From: Methylomonas albis
Lineage (GTDB): Bacteria; Pseudomonadota; Gammaproteobacteria; Methylococcales; Methylomonadaceae
Direction of reading: 5' to 3'
Assembly: GCF_014850955.1 (NCBI RefSeq)
Contig: NZ_JACXSS010000001.1
Span: forward strand, 372,001 to 436,000
Length of the DNA stretch: 64,000 bases
Shown one piece after another: positions 19,450-29,388 of the stretch; positions within the stretch are counted from its first letter, which is position 1; every line of letters starts with the position of its first letter. The notes below the pieces were generated by a model. It made no database searches, was not told the DNA's origin, and saw only the letters and a program-made list of their open reading frames with translations. Position numbers and translations under genes: made by a program.

Positions 19450-19860
19450 CTACTCTGATACCTTTAACAACCAGCCGCCGTCTGCATCGCATTTACTGAC
19501 TTTTGCTTTGGCTTTTACCGAGACTCTAACCACAGTGTTTCTTAAGTCATCAGGTAGTTTGCCTTTTACCAAATAGAATGTGCTCTTGTCTTCAACCTGA
19601 ATCACGACAGGTTCTTGTTTAATGCTGACGTGAATGTGGCCGGGGCCATTGCTGCCGGAAACCGCGAACGAAAACTCCGATCCCGGTTTGACCGTGGCTA
19701 AATGTTCAGGCGTGTAACGGCTGATTTTAGCGTTCAGGCATCCGCCATCATCTCCACCGCCCATTCCGCCGTGACCACCGTGACCCTGCGTAGATTGCGA
19801 CCAGGCAGGATTGCAGAAACCAATAGTCAATAATGCGGCGACAAAAAAGCGAGCGTGCAT
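19450..19860 (-). CDS. Hypothetical periplasmic protein, Gly/His-rich N-terminus
   Basis: 136 residues. A clear signal peptide (ending NPAWSQS) precedes a Gly/His/Met-rich segment (HGGHGGMGGGDDGG), which could bind metal, and a beta-rich domain with two Cys residues (GGCLNAK and VSKCDADGG) that could form a disulfide. The family is not recognised. It is monocistronic and convergent with the DUF2782 gene. Confidence 0.65.
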   Translation of the reverse strand: MHARFFVAALLTIGFCNPAWSQSTQGHGGHGGMGGGDDGGCLNAKISRYTPEHLATVKPGSEFSFAVSGSNGPGHIHVSIKQEPVVIQVEDKSTFYLVKGKLPDDLRNTVVRVSVKAKAKVSKCDADGGWLLKVSE

Positions 19861-20037
19861 GAGTGTTCCGGATGTTCTTGTTTTAGGATGGCTGCGATTA
19901 TATGTCCTAAGTCCTCAAGATTGAAGTACAAGCTATAAGCAATCAGGCTTTATTGATTTGATATTTTTGCTGGGTTTGGTTTACATTGGGCCCACGTTCT
20001 GGCTTGCGTATTCACAACAATAAGAAAGGGGAAGAGG

Positions 20038-20325
20038 ATGTTATTTCTGGCTAAATTGTGCGGTATTTTAACCTTGGTCTGGTTTTATATGACGGCAAAA
20101 AATCACGGCGGTCCTTTAATTAATTGGTCCGTGATCGGGCTGATAGGTTATTGGTTGACTTGGTGGTTATCCAAGATGTTGATTGTGGTACCTTTGGCTG
20201 GCATGGTGACCCAGCATTCGGTGACTGAGTTTTTAATTACGCAATTGCCGGTGCTCGTTGGCCTGGCCGCCTGTTATCTGATCAGAAAAAAATTGATCGC
20301 CAGTTTGCCTGCTGCTGAGCAATAA
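20038..20325 (+). CDS. Small integral membrane protein
   Basis: 95 residues with three hydrophobic segments (about residues 3-20, 28-55 and 68-84) and a basic C-terminal tail (RKKLIAS), which suggests a cytoplasmic C-terminus. No family recognised. It starts with a purine-rich ribosome site (GGGGAAGAGG) and ends 10 bases before the pteridine-reductase-like gene, so the two are probably co-transcribed. Confidence 0.65.
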   Translation: MLFLAKLCGILTLVWFYMTAKNHGGPLINWSVIGLIGYWLTWWLSKMLIVVPLAGMVTQHSVTEFLITQLPVLVGLAACYLIRKKLIASLPAAEQ

Positions 20326-20335
20326 GCCAGCGAAT

Positions 20336-21067
20336 ATGCCTAAAAATGTCCTGATTACCGGGGCGGCAAGACGTCTCGGTGCGGCTTGCGCTCGGTTGCT
20401 GCATGCCGAGGGGTGTAATGTAATTTTGCATTACAAAAGTTCTGAAGAGGATGCTTTGTATCTGGCGGCCGAGTTGAATGCGGTGCGTAAGGATACGGTA
20501 AGGCTGTTAAAGGCCGATTTGTCGCTACTCGATGGAGTTCAGAGGTTGGCCGAAGCAGCGCTAGCTCAATGGGACGGTGTCGATGTTTTGGTCAACAATG
20601 CTTCCTTGTTTCAGTCGGTACCCATTGGGCAAGTGACGGTACAGGATTGGGACTTGGCGATGGGTGGTAATCTGAAAGCGCCGTTCTTTTTATCGCAAGC
20701 ATTGTGGCCGTCACTGAAAAATAAGCAGGGATGTATTGTCAATATTGCCGATATTCACGCTGAAACCGGCTTGCCGGGCTATCCGGTGTACAGTATGGCT
20801 AAAGCCGGTTTAGTGGCGATGACGCGAATATTGGCACGGGAAATGGCGCCCCATGTGCGTGTTAATGCGGTGGCGCCAGGCGCCATTTTATGGCCTGAGC
20901 AAGACGTTGAGGAGGCGGGGCGCTTGGAAATCTTAAAAAAAATAGCATTGCAACGTTGTGGCGAAGCTGAGGATATTGCCAAAGCAGTGGCGTTTTTGGT
21001 TGGAAATGCCGATTACATTACCGGCCAAGTGTTGACTGTGGATGGTGGGCGGACGTTGTTTCGGTGA
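20336..21067 (+). CDS. folM: Pteridine reductase / FolM-like short-chain dehydrogenase
   Basis: 243 residues. The cofactor motif is TGAARRLG, where the Arg-rich glycine loop is typical of pteridine reductases rather than general SDRs. NNAS replaces NNAG, the catalytic YSMAK is near residue 160, and the chain ends with ITGQVLTVDGGRTL. It probably reduces dihydrofolate or dihydromonapterin to the tetrahydro form. It lies tail-to-tail with folK and folB, which supports a folate or pterin role. Confidence 0.8.
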   Translation: MPKNVLITGAARRLGAACARLLHAEGCNVILHYKSSEEDALYLAAELNAVRKDTVRLLKADLSLLDGVQRLAEAALAQWDGVDVLVNNASLFQSVPIGQVTVQDWDLAMGGNLKAPFFLSQALWPSLKNKQGCIVNIADIHAETGLPGYPVYSMAKAGLVAMTRILAREMAPHVRVNAVAPGAILWPEQDVEEAGRLEILKKIALQRCGEAEDIAKAVAFLVGNADYITGQVLTVDGGRTLFR

Positions 21068-21071
21068 AGGT

Positions 21072-21563
21072 TTAGGATGTTGGTTTCTCGATTTTGGTTT
21101 GGCGCAAATCGTGTTTGTCGAAATCGCGCCACAGGTCTTTGTAGCTACATTTGCTGATCGGGTGTGTTGCGTTTGGCGCAATTTCTGCCAAGGGTTCCAA
21201 TACGAAGGCGTAGCGTTCTATTTCATCGCGCGGAATTTGCAATCTGCCGTCACTGATAATTTGTTCGCCGTATAAAATCAAATCCAGGTCCAGTGTTCTG
21301 GCTGAGAATTTTTGACTCTCCCTGCTGCGGCCATGATCTAGTTCGATTTGTTTGAGCAATTTGGCAACTTCTTTCGCGGACAAATCCGATTCGAATTGTA
21401 CGACTAAATTGTGAAAGCTATCGCCGACAAAGCCTACCGGTTCGCTTTCGAAAATGCTGGAAATTGTCAGTTCTCCGAAAAGGTCGCGCAGTGCTGTCAG
21501 GCTGGAAGGAATATGGATTTCCTTGTCTATATTGCTGCCGATGCTGATAAATCCGGTAGGCAT
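21072..21563 (-). CDS. folK: HPPK, 6-hydroxymethyl-dihydropterin pyrophosphokinase
   Basis: 163 residues. The N-terminal ISIGSNIDKE, the substrate segment FHNLVVQFES and the catalytic motif ARTLDLDLILYG are diagnostic. It transfers pyrophosphate from ATP to the pterin in folate synthesis. Its start lies 2 bases after the folB stop, so folB and folK form one unit with consecutive or near-consecutive pathway steps. Confidence 0.95.
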   Translation of the reverse strand: MPTGFISIGSNIDKEIHIPSSLTALRDLFGELTISSIFESEPVGFVGDSFHNLVVQFESDLSAKEVAKLLKQIELDHGRSRESQKFSARTLDLDLILYGEQIISDGRLQIPRDEIERYAFVLEPLAEIAPNATHPISKCSYKDLWRDFDKHDLRQTKIEKPTS

Positions 21564-21565
21564 GG

Positions 21566-21919
21566 CTATCTTTCGCCGCGTTCTATGATAATGCCGACGT
21601 CTTGAGCGCGACTGATCGCGCCCTTTTTATTGAGGGTGATCTTTACCCACGGAATCGCAAATTCGCTGCGTAAGATTCCGGCAATTTCTTCAATCAATCT
21701 TTCCACCAAATAGAATTCGCTGTGTTCAACAAAGTCGACAATGCGGTCCGAAACGGCTTTGTAGTCCAGCGTGTGGGTAATATCGTCACTGGCGGCGGCT
21801 TTTTTGATGTCAAAACCCATTTCGATGTCCAGGATGATTTTTTGTTTGATTTTCCTTTCCCAGTCGTAAATACCTATTACGGTATCGATTTCAAGTCCGC
21901 CTAAAAAGATGATGTCCAT
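21566..21919 (-). CDS. folB: Dihydroneopterin aldolase
   Basis: 117 residues, the normal length. The N-terminus MDIIFLGGLEIDTVIGIYDWERK and the later FYLVERLIEEIAG are the classical FolB signatures, including the active-site Glu and Tyr. It cleaves dihydroneopterin to hydroxymethyl-dihydropterin, the substrate for FolK encoded just downstream. Divergent from plsY. Confidence 0.95.
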   Translation of the reverse strand: MDIIFLGGLEIDTVIGIYDWERKIKQKIILDIEMGFDIKKAAASDDITHTLDYKAVSDRIVDFVEHSEFYLVERLIEEIAGILRSEFAIPWVKITLNKKGAISRAQDVGIIIERGER

Positions 21920-22008
21920 CGTTGCTTTCCGGTTATTATATTTCTTGAAGAGGCGGCAGTATCGAGTAAATAGCGCCGCTGTACAAGTATTGACGAGAGG
22001 TTGATTAA

Positions 22009-22581
22009 ATGATGGATTGGTTGTTGGTGCCCTTGGCCTATTTAACCGGCTCGGTGTCGAGCGCGATTATCGTATGTAAGCTGATGGGCTTGGCGGATCC
22101 TCGGGAAAGTGGTTCCGGCAATCCGGGGGCAACCAATGTTATGCGTATCGGTGGCAAAAAAGCCGCAGCGATTACATTGCTGGGTGACGCTTTGAAAGGT
22201 TTGTTGCCGGTGTTATTGGCGAAGGCTTTGGGTGTCGACAGCCTGGTTTTGTCCTTGGTGGTGTTCGCCGCATTTGTCGGACACCTTTATCCAGTTTTTT
22301 TTGAGTTTAAGGGTGGCAAAGGCGTGGCGACATCGCTGGGTGTGACGCTGGGTGTCGCTTGGTTGCTGGGTTTGGTGGTTTCCGGTACCTGGTTTGTTGT
22401 CTACAAATTGGGCAAGATTTCGTCATTGGCCGCTTTGGTTGCCGCGACGTTAACGCCGCTCTACGTTTGGCTGATAGTCGGCGATGTCAATTTGACCCTT
22501 ACCTTTACGGTTATTTCCTTGCTTTTACTTTGGCGGCATAAAAGTAATATTCAGCGGCTGTTGGCTGGGCAAGAGTCTTGA
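22009..22581 (+). CDS. plsY: Glycerol-3-phosphate acyltransferase PlsY
   Basis: 190 residues, five membrane segments. The three PlsY motifs are present: YLTGSVSSAIIV, GSGNPGATNVMR and the GHLYPVFFEFKGGKGVAT loop. It acylates glycerol 3-phosphate from acyl-phosphate at the inner membrane. Two adjacent ATGs (22009, 22012) are possible starts. It is convergent with tsaD with no gap between stop codons, and divergent from folB, a common gammaproteobacterial arrangement. Confidence 0.96.
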   Translation: MMDWLLVPLAYLTGSVSSAIIVCKLMGLADPRESGSGNPGATNVMRIGGKKAAAITLLGDALKGLLPVLLAKALGVDSLVLSLVVFAAFVGHLYPVFFEFKGGKGVATSLGVTLGVAWLLGLVVSGTWFVVYKLGKISSLAALVAATLTPLYVWLIVGDVNLTLTFTVISLLLLWRHKSNIQRLLAGQES

Positions 22582-23592
22582 TCAAAGGCTGATTAACTGT
22601 TCCATCGGCCAGCGTGGGCGGGCAAAAATTTCCAGGTTTTGGGTTTGTCCCGCCATTAAGCGCTGGCAGCCGGCATAGGCAATCATGGCGCCGTTATCGG
22701 TGCAAAACTCCGGGCGGGGGAAGCGTATTTCGGTGCCTTCTTTTGCGGCCATTTGTTGCAAGTGTCGACGAATTTCCTGGTTGGCGCTAACGCCGCCAGC
22801 TACCACCAGTGTTTTCAACTGCGTCTGCTGTAAAGCCCGTTTGCATTTGATGCTAAGCGTTTCCGCGAGGGCTTGCTGAAATGCGAAGGCTATGTCCGCT
22901 TTATCTTGAGCAGTTTGCGCTGTGGCATGTAGTGCATTCATCGTGAAGGTTTTTAGGCCGCTAAAGCTAAACTCCAGCCCGGGCCTGTCGGTCATTGGGC
23001 GGGGGAATTTGAATCGATTTTCGCCGTTGCGAGCGAGCTCTGCCAATTTGGGGCCGCCGGGATAGTCTAGGCCCAACATCTTGGCGGTTTTGTCGAAGGC
23101 TTCGCCCGCAGCATCGTCCAGCGATTCGCCAAGTAAGCGGTATTCACCAATCGCGCGCACTTCTATGAGCATTGTGTGTCCGCCGGAAATCAGCAGGGCG
23201 ACGAATGGGAAGGTTGGTGGATTATCTTCCAGCATCGGTGCTAATAAATGGCCTTCCATATGGTGCACTGCGATAGCCGGTATTTGCCAGGTCCAGGCCA
23301 GGCTTTGGGCTGTGGCGGCTCCGACAAGTAGTGATCCCATCAAGCCGGGGCCGGCGGTATAAGCAATGCCTTCGATGTCGCCGGTTTTTAATTCGGCTTG
23401 TTTCAATACTGTCTTGATCAGCGGCACCAGTTTGCGGATATGATCCCGCGAAGCTAGTTCAGGAACGACGCCACCGTACTCGGCATGTGTAGCGACTTGG
23501 CTGTATAAGGTGTGCGCAATCAAACCCTTGCTGGCATGGTAAACGGCGACAGCCGTTTCGTCGCAAGAGCTTTCTATGCCTAAAACATACAT
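22582..23592 (-). CDS. tsaD: tRNA t6A threonylcarbamoyltransferase TsaD
   Basis: 336 residues. The ASKHA metal-binding motif HHMEGHL, the N-terminal [14 protein letters not shown] and the C-terminal [12 protein letters not shown] are intact. It transfers threonylcarbamoyl to A37 of ANN-decoding tRNAs together with TsaB/TsaE. It is divergent from rpsU, the classical gammaproteobacterial neighbour; the two genes share the 104-base promoter region. Confidence 0.97.
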   Translation of the reverse strand: MYVLGIESSCDETAVAVYHASKGLIAHTLYSQVATHAEYGGVVPELASRDHIRKLVPLIKTVLKQAELKTGDIEGIAYTAGPGLMGSLLVGAATAQSLAWTWQIPAIAVHHMEGHLLAPMLEDNPPTFPFVALLISGGHTMLIEVRAIGEYRLLGESLDDAAGEAFDKTAKMLGLDYPGGPKLAELARNGENRFKFPRPMTDRPGLEFSFSGLKTFTMNALHATAQTAQDKADIAFAFQQALAETLSIKCKRALQQTQLKTLVVAGGVSANQEIRRHLQQMAAKEGTEIRFPRPEFCTDNGAMIAYAGCQRLMAGQTQNLEIFARPRWPMEQLISL

Positions 23593-23598
23593 TAGTTT

Positions 23599-23626
23599 TT
23601 GAATAAAAGAATTTTATGGGTATAAT
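23599..23626 (+). promoter_or_regulatory. Sigma-70 promoter of rpsU-yqeY-dnaG
   Basis: TTGAAT at 23599-23604 and a perfect TATAAT at 23621-23626 are 16 bases apart, pointing to a start of transcription near 23633 and a leader of about 65 nt before rpsU. Confidence 0.7.
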
Positions 23627-23696
23627 CGGCCGTTTTCGGCGGGCTTACTATCGCCGATAGCGTCATAAGATACTAACATAAATCGGATTATTGATA

Positions 23697-23930
23697 ATGC
23701 CATCAGTTAAAGTTAAAGAGAACGAACATTTTGACATCGCGATTCGTCGCTTTAAACGTGCGTGCGAAAAAGCCGGTGTATTGGCTGAAGTGCGTCGCCG
23801 CGAATTTTATGAAAAGCCAACGACCGAACGTAAGCGCAAAGGCGCGGCGGCGGTTAAGCGACATTTGAAAAAATTGGCGCGCGAACGTTATGCGCTGAAA
23901 AACCTGCGTCGCGGCCGCCCACAAATTTAA
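23697..23930 (+). CDS. rpsU: 30S ribosomal protein bS21
   Basis: 77 residues. The sequence [20 protein letters not shown], followed by RACEKAG and the very basic C-terminus, is typical of S21, although slightly longer than the 71-residue E. coli form. The start was placed at ATG 23697; an in-frame ATG two codons upstream is less likely. It is the first gene of the macromolecular-synthesis operon. Confidence 0.96.
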   Translation: MPSVKVKENEHFDIAIRRFKRACEKAGVLAEVRRREFYEKPTTERKRKGAAAVKRHLKKLARERYALKNLRRGRPQI

Positions 23931-23938
23931 GGTATACA

Positions 23939-24388
23939 ATGGATGCGTTAAGCGAACGTATCAGGGAAGATATGAAAGCCGCGATGAAAAGCGGCCAGAA
24001 AGTTAGGCTAGGCGTGATCCGTCTGATTTTGGCCGCTATCAAGCAGGTTGAAGTCGATGAGCGTATAGAGCTCAGCGATGAGCGAGTCATCGTTGTGCTC
24101 GACAAAATGTTGAAGCAGCGGCGTGAGTCCATCAAGCAATTCCGCGACGCCAATCGCAACGATCTGGCGGAAATCGAGGAGGCTGAAGTGTTGGTTATTC
24201 AAGATTTTCTACCTCAACCACTTAGCGATGCTGAAATCGATGGCATGGTTGCCGATGCTATAGCTGAAGTGGGCGCTACATCGGTAAAAGACATGGGTGG
24301 CGTGATGGCTTTGCTCAAGCCGCAAATGCAAGGTAGAGCTGACATGGCGAATGTCAGTGCGAGAATCAAGGCCTGTTTTATCGCTTAA
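23939..24388 (+). CDS. yqeY: GatB/YqeY domain protein
   Basis: 149 residues. Helical protein with the YqeY pattern (LSERIREDMKAAMKSGQK at the N-terminus and a C-terminal KDMGGVMALLKPQMQGRADM tail). It resembles the tRNA-binding tail of amidotransferase subunit GatB; its precise role is unknown. Placed 8 bases after rpsU and 15 before dnaG, as in many proteobacteria. Confidence 0.92.
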   Translation: MDALSERIREDMKAAMKSGQKVRLGVIRLILAAIKQVEVDERIELSDERVIVVLDKMLKQRRESIKQFRDANRNDLAEIEEAEVLVIQDFLPQPLSDAEIDGMVADAIAEVGATSVKDMGGVMALLKPQMQGRADMANVSARIKACFIA

Positions 24389-24403
24389 TATCTTGTCGGT
24401 AAC

Positions 24404-26140
24404 ATGTCCGGCAGGATACCTCGTCAGTTTATAGATGATCTTTTGGTGCGGGTCGATATTGTCGATCTAATCGATTCGCGCGTCCCTCTCAAGAAAAAGG
24501 GTAGTGAATTTGCCGCCTGCTGTCCTTTTCATAACGAAAAAACCCCCAGTTTTAACGTAAATCGCCAAAAGCAGGTTTATCTGTGTCGTGGTTGTGGAGA
24601 GAGTGGGAACGCTATTAGTTTCTTGATGGCTTTCAATAATCTTAGCTTTGTTGAAGCGGTTGAAGATTTGGCTGCTTTTGCTGGCGTGGATGTGCCAAGG
24701 GAGTCAGCTGATAGCGATGTAGATTTGCCGGATAAAAAAACTGTCTCACATGTTTACGATGTCCTGGCGGGTGTTGCAAGTTATTACACCGAGCAATTGC
24801 GTGGAAATTCGGAAGGTCGGCAGGCTGTAGAGTATTTGAAAGCCAGGGGGGTTAGCGGCGAGGTGGCGCGAGATTTTTCTCTGGGCTATGCGCCGAATAA
24901 GTGGGATGCCCTGGTGGCGCGTTTCGATCAGGCGGATTTGATCGAGGCTGGTATGTTGGTGGTCAGAGATGATGGCAAGGTTTACGACCGCTTTCGTGGG
25001 CGGTTGATGTTTCCGATCCGGGATAAACGGAAGCGGGTGGTGGGTTTCGGTGGGCGGGTTTTGGACGATTCTTTGCCCAAATACCTTAATTCGCCGGAGA
25101 CTGCGGTTTTTTCTAAAAGCAAGGAGCTTTATGGGCTTTGTGAGCTTTTGGAGGGGAATAATAAGCCTGAGCGGATATTGGTGGTAGAGGGCTACATGGA
25201 TGTAATCGCGTTGGCTCAGTTTGGTATTTCCAATGCTGTGGCTACGTTGGGTACCGCTACTTCGAAAGCTCAAATCGATTTATTGTTTCGGTTTACCTCC
25301 GAATTGGTGTTTTGTTTCGACGGTGATAACGCTGGCAGGCAGGCGGCCTGGAAGGCTACCGATGCTGCTTTGCCTTGTTTGCGTGATGGCAGGCAAATCA
25401 AAATAATGTTGCTACCCCAGGGGCAAGATCCCGATTCCCTGTTGCGTGCTGAAAATTCATCCGCTTTTATGGAACGAATTCGTAATGCGCAGGTCTTGTC
25501 GGATTACTTTTTCGAGAATATTGCCGGCCAATTGGAGTTAGCAACCGTCGAGGGGCGCTCTCAATTGCTAGCTGCGGCGACGCCGTCGCTGGAGAAGGTG
25601 CCAGCCGGCTTTTTTCGGGAGATGATGTTTGCCCGGTTGCAAGAGTTAGCTGCTACCCGGCTTGCGGTGGATGTTGGTGAAAAACAGGCTAGACTTAAGT
25701 CGAAATTTAATGCTGGTAAATCCATACCATCGCCAAGAGTGAGTTTGGCGCGCAAGGTCATAGGGCTATTGCTGCAGCACCCGCATTTTGCGAGTTTGGT
25801 TGAGCGCGAAGGGGTGATGCTTGATGAGCTGAATTTTGCGGGCGTTGAGTTGTTAATGGATGTTTTACAGAGGGTTGCCCTTGAAAAGCCTGGAAATAGC
25901 GCCATCTTGTTGGAATCTTTCCGGGGAACGCCACAGGAAAAGGCCGTGAAGGTTTTGGCGAGTTTGGAATTGGATGTGCCGATTGGTGGCGAAGAGGCCG
26001 AGTTTTGTGGAGCCTTGCGCCAGCTTTGTAAGCAAGCCAAGGAAGCCACCCTGACCCGCTTGATCGAGAAGGAGAGTCGAGAGGGGTTGATGTTTGAAGA
26101 AAAAGAGGTGCTGCGGAAGCTTTTAAGGGAGAAGACCTAG
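24404..26140 (+). CDS. dnaG: DNA primase
   Basis: 578 residues. The N-terminal CHC2 zinc-binding domain is visible (CCPFHNEKTPSF and YLCRGCGESG), followed by the primase core, the TOPRIM Glu in VVEGYMDVIAL and the DGDNAG metal site, and a helicase-binding C-terminal domain. It makes RNA primers for replication. It is the second essential gene of the rpsU-dnaG-rpoD block. The ATG at 24404 opens the conserved GRIPRQFIDDLL. Confidence 0.97.
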   Translation: MSGRIPRQFIDDLLVRVDIVDLIDSRVPLKKKGSEFAACCPFHNEKTPSFNVNRQKQVYLCRGCGESGNAISFLMAFNNLSFVEAVEDLAAFAGVDVPRESADSDVDLPDKKTVSHVYDVLAGVASYYTEQLRGNSEGRQAVEYLKARGVSGEVARDFSLGYAPNKWDALVARFDQADLIEAGMLVVRDDGKVYDRFRGRLMFPIRDKRKRVVGFGGRVLDDSLPKYLNSPETAVFSKSKELYGLCELLEGNNKPERILVVEGYMDVIALAQFGISNAVATLGTATSKAQIDLLFRFTSELVFCFDGDNAGRQAAWKATDAALPCLRDGRQIKIMLLPQGQDPDSLLRAENSSAFMERIRNAQVLSDYFFENIAGQLELATVEGRSQLLAAATPSLEKVPAGFFREMMFARLQELAATRLAVDVGEKQARLKSKFNAGKSIPSPRVSLARKVIGLLLQHPHFASLVEREGVMLDELNFAGVELLMDVLQRVALEKPGNSAILLESFRGTPQEKAVKVLASLELDVPIGGEEAEFCGALRQLCKQAKEATLTRLIEKESREGLMFEEKEVLRKLLREKT

Positions 26141-26169
26141 GTGACCGCATTAATTTTTGCCGTTATAAT
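26141..26169 (+). promoter_or_regulatory. Internal promoter for rpoD
   Basis: GTGACC at 26141-26146 and TATAAT at 26164-26169 are spaced by exactly 17 bases in the 76-base gap before rpoD. A separate promoter would uncouple sigma factor supply from dnaG, as known in E. coli. Confidence 0.55.
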
Positions 26170-26216
26170 TTCCTGTTCTGCGGCGCTTGGTGCTGAAAAC
26201 GTATTGTGAGTAAAGA

Positions 26217-28028
26217 ATGAATCAAGAACAACAGCAATCCCAACTTAAACAACTGATAGCAAAAGGTAAAGCGCAGGGTTATTTAACTTATGCGGAAGTT
26301 AACGACCATTTGCCTAGCGATATTATCGATCCTGAGCAAATCGACGATATTATCAGCATGATCAATGATATGGGGATTCAGGTTTATGAGGTGGCGCCGG
26401 ATGATGACGATTCACTGATCACCTCCGATGCGGTAGTAACTGCTGATGATGATGAAGAAGTGGCTGAAGTCGCAGCGTTGGCCTCTGTCGATAGCGAATT
26501 TGGGCGAACCACCGATCCAGTGCGGTTGTATATGCGCGAAATGGGATCTGTGGAATTGTTGACTCGCGAGGAAGAATTAAAAATTGCGAAACGGATTGAA
26601 GAGGGGCAGCGGCAAGTAGTTGGCGCTATTGCTCGGTCCGGATTCATTGTCGAGTCTTTTATCGATGCTTTTGATTCCGTGCAGGTTGAAGATTCAGGGG
26701 TCCGGCTCAACGATTTGGTGTTGGGTTTTGTCGATCTCACTGAAGTCGAGGATATTGACGTTAGCGGCATCGAGATTGAAGAGCCTGCCGAAGATGCTGA
26801 GGAAGAGAGCAAAACAATTGATTACGAAGAGGTTAAGCAGAAGGTCGACCTTCTCAGGAAGGCGTTAAAAACTGCGACAGCCTCGGTCAAAAAGAATGGT
26901 TACGGCCATGATAAGACTGAAAAACTGTTCGATACGATTGACGAGATATTTAGTGAATTTAAATGGACGCCGCAGTATTTAAAGAAAATGGTCTCCGTTT
27001 CCGAAGAGTTGATTACTGCTATTCGTGAAGAAGAACGTTTCATATTGGACGTTTGCGTTAAAAAAGCAAAAATGCCGCGTAAGGACTTTATTAATGCCTT
27101 TGCGGAGAACGAGGCTAATCTCGATTGGTTGGATCAGTTCATCGCTACGAAGCCGAATTTCGCCGAGGTCTTCAGTGGTCATCGCGAGCGCATTAGGGCG
27201 GCACAACTGCGATTAGCGGATATCGAGTCTCGCTTCGGCTTAAGTATTGCGGTGTTGAAAAGTATTTGCCGCAGTATCTCCTTGGGCGAAGCCAAGGCTA
27301 GACGTGCTAAAAAGGAAATGATCGAAGCGAATTTGCGTTTGGTTATTTCTATAGCCAAAAAATACACCAATCGCGGTTTGCAGTTCTTGGATCTGATTCA
27401 GGAAGGTAATATTGGCTTGATGAAAGCGGTCGATAAGTTCGAATATCGGCGCGGCTACAAATTTTCTACCTATGCAACCTGGTGGATCCGTCAGGCTATT
27501 ACCCGCTCGATAGCCGATCAGGCCAGGACAATTCGTATACCTGTGCATATGATCGAAACCATTAACAAGCTGAACCGTGTTTCCAGGCAGATTCTGCAAG
27601 AGCTGGGGCGCGAGGCAACGCCCGAAGAATTGGCTGAGCGCATGGAAATGCCCGAGGATAAAATTCGCAAAGTGCTGAAGATTGCCAAAGAGCCGATTTC
27701 GATGGAAACGCCGATTGGCGATGATGAAGATTCGCATTTGGGGGATTTTATCGAAGACTCCAAGATGCTATCGCCTGTCGAATCTGCTACAATCGCCGGC
27801 CTTCGCGAGTCCACTCAGAATGTATTGGCGGGATTGACGGCCAGAGAAGCTAAAGTGCTGAGAATGCGTTTTGGCATCAACATGAATACCGATCATACGC
27901 TGGAAGAAGTGGGTAAGCAGTTTGATGTAACCCGTGAACGGATCCGTCAGATCGAAGCCAAAGCCTTACGGAAATTAAGACACCCATCCAGGTCTGAGCA
28001 GTTGAGATGTTTTCTTGATGGCGAATAA
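26217..28028 (+). CDS. rpoD: RNA polymerase primary sigma factor (sigma-70)
   Basis: 603 residues. Region 1.1 is at the N-terminus ([25 protein letters not shown]), then region 1.2 ([22 protein letters not shown]), the non-conserved region, region 2 ([22 protein letters not shown]), region 3 and region 4 with the helix-turn-helix ([21 protein letters not shown]). The acidic insert near residues 180-200 is within the variable region. The main housekeeping sigma factor, with the classical dnaG-rpoD order. Confidence 0.98.
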   Translation: MNQEQQQSQLKQLIAKGKAQGYLTYAEVNDHLPSDIIDPEQIDDIISMINDMGIQVYEVAPDDDDSLITSDAVVTADDDEEVAEVAALASVDSEFGRTTDPVRLYMREMGSVELLTREEELKIAKRIEEGQRQVVGAIARSGFIVESFIDAFDSVQVEDSGVRLNDLVLGFVDLTEVEDIDVSGIEIEEPAEDAEEESKTIDYEEVKQKVDLLRKALKTATASVKKNGYGHDKTEKLFDTIDEIFSEFKWTPQYLKKMVSVSEELITAIREEERFILDVCVKKAKMPRKDFINAFAENEANLDWLDQFIATKPNFAEVFSGHRERIRAAQLRLADIESRFGLSIAVLKSICRSISLGEAKARRAKKEMIEANLRLVISIAKKYTNRGLQFLDLIQEGNIGLMKAVDKFEYRRGYKFSTYATWWIRQAITRSIADQARTIRIPVHMIETINKLNRVSRQILQELGREATPEELAERMEMPEDKIRKVLKIAKEPISMETPIGDDEDSHLGDFIEDSKMLSPVESATIAGLRESTQNVLAGLTAREAKVLRMRFGINMNTDHTLEEVGKQFDVTRERIRQIEAKALRKLRHPSRSEQLRCFLDGE

Positions 28029-28062
28029 GGCGTTTGCATCGTATGCAGGCTAGATAAATTGA

Positions 28063-28139
28063 GGGCCCTTAGCTCAGTTGGTTAGAGCTTCCGACTCATA
28101 ATCGGCAGGTCGTAGGTTCAAGTCCTACAGGGCCCACCA
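28063..28139 (+). tRNA. tRNA with CAU anticodon, most likely tRNA-Ile2 (lysidine type)
   Basis: A 77-nt cloverleaf with encoded CCA: acceptor GGGCCCT/AGGGCCC, D-arm with AGCTCAGTTGG, anticodon loop CTCATAA, T-arm GTAGGTTCAAGTCCTAC. The CAU anticodon could mean Met, but the body resembles the ileX-type tRNA-Ile2 (TTAGCTCAG, CGACTCATAATCG), and this gene lies right after rpoD, as ileX does near rpoD in enterobacteria. Reading AUA would require TilS modification. Confidence 0.88.
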
Positions 28140-28147
28140 CAAATACC

Positions 28148-28172
28148 AGGCCGTTTGCGCGGCCTTTTTTTT
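28148..28172 (+). terminator. Rho-independent terminator after the tRNA
   Basis: The stem aggccg / cggcct with a 6-base loop and eight T residues starts 9 bases after the tRNA CCA end. It separates the rpoD/tRNA unit from metK, whose start lies only 37 bases further. Confidence 0.85.
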
Positions 28173-28208
28173 ATATGCGCAAGTTTTCAATTTGGCGAGG
28201 TTGTAACC

Positions 28209-29369
28209 GTGAATAAAAACTATCTTTTTACTTCAGAGTCTGTTTCGGAAGGGCATCCGGACAAAGTCGCTGACCAAATTTCCGATGCCATTGTTGATGC
28301 ATTGCTGGCTCAAGACCCGCGCTCGAGGGTGGCTTGCGAAACATTGGTGAAGACCGGTATGGTGGTTTTGGCTGGTGAAATTACTACCAACGCTTGGGTG
28401 GACACCGAAGAGCTTGTTAGGAAGGTCGTTTGCGAAATTGGTTACGATAACGGCGATATCGGTTTCGATGGCAATAGCTGTGCGGTATTAAATGCCATCG
28501 GTAAACAATCGTCCGACATTGCTATGGGTGTCGACGAGTCGGAAGACCACGAACAAGGCGCCGGCGACCAAGGTTTAATGTTTGGCTATGCCAGCAACGA
28601 AACTGATGTATTGATGCCTGCCCCAATCACCTATGCGCATCGTCTGGTTGAGAGACAAGCGCTGGTGCGTAAGAATAAAACCCTGACGTGGTTACGCCCG
28701 GATGCAAAAAGTCAGGTGACTTTTCGCTACGAAAACAACAAGCCGGTCGCTATTGACGCAGTGGTTCTGTCTACTCAGCATTCCCCGGAAATAGGCGGCA
28801 AACAGCTTGAAGAAGCGGTAATGGATGAAATCATCCTGCCAACCTTGCCGAAAGAATGGCTGCACAAAGACACCAAATATTTCATCAATCCTACTGGTCA
28901 GTTCATCATTGGCGGGCCTGTTGGCGACTGCGGCTTGACCGGTCGTAAAATTATCGTCGATACCTACGGCGGTATGGCACGTCACGGTGGCGGTGCGTTT
29001 TCCGGTAAAGATCCGTCAAAAGTGGATAGATCGGCTGCCTATATGGGCCGCTATGTTGCAAAAAATATCGTTGCGGCTGGTCTTGCGGAACGTTGCGAGA
29101 TCCAGATTTCTTATGCCATCGGAGTTGCAGAACCGACTTCCATCAGCATTGAAACGTTTGGTACCGGCAAAATCGAGGAAGAGCGTTTGGTGCAAATCGT
29201 GCGCGAGCACTTCGATTTGCGGCCGAAAGGTTTAATCGCTCAGTTGGATTTGTTGAAACCAATATATCGTCCAACTGCCTCTTATGGCCATTTCGGTCGC
29301 AACGAAGCCAGCTTCAGCTGGGAAAAAACCGACAAAGCCGAAGCATTAAAAGATGCCGCCGGCATTTAA
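28209..29369 (+). CDS. metK: S-adenosylmethionine synthetase
   Basis: The start is set at GTG 28209: it opens the conserved [21 protein letters not shown] and has GAGG about 9 bases upstream; an ATG at 28155 lies inside the preceding terminator and would add unconserved residues. The product is about 386 residues. ATP-binding [12 protein letters not shown] and the [17 protein letters not shown]-loop are intact. It makes SAM from methionine and ATP. Followed after 19 bases by ahcY, so SAM production and SAH recycling are co-transcribed. Confidence 0.97.
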   Translation: MNKNYLFTSESVSEGHPDKVADQISDAIVDALLAQDPRSRVACETLVKTGMVVLAGEITTNAWVDTEELVRKVVCEIGYDNGDIGFDGNSCAVLNAIGKQSSDIAMGVDESEDHEQGAGDQGLMFGYASNETDVLMPAPITYAHRLVERQALVRKNKTLTWLRPDAKSQVTFRYENNKPVAIDAVVLSTQHSPEIGGKQLEEAVMDEIILPTLPKEWLHKDTKYFINPTGQFIIGGPVGDCGLTGRKIIVDTYGGMARHGGGAFSGKDPSKVDRSAAYMGRYVAKNIVAAGLAERCEIQISYAIGVAEPTSISIETFGTGKIEEERLVQIVREHFDLRPKGLIAQLDLLKPIYRPTASYGHFGRNEASFSWEKTDKAEALKDAAGI

Positions 29370-29388
29370 CCAGGATCAGGAAAACATT

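Noticed and set aside
28063-28139. tRNA-Met reading of the CAU tRNA
   Set aside because: The body and its place after rpoD fit tRNA-Ile2 better; tRNA-Met cannot be fully excluded without covariance scoring.
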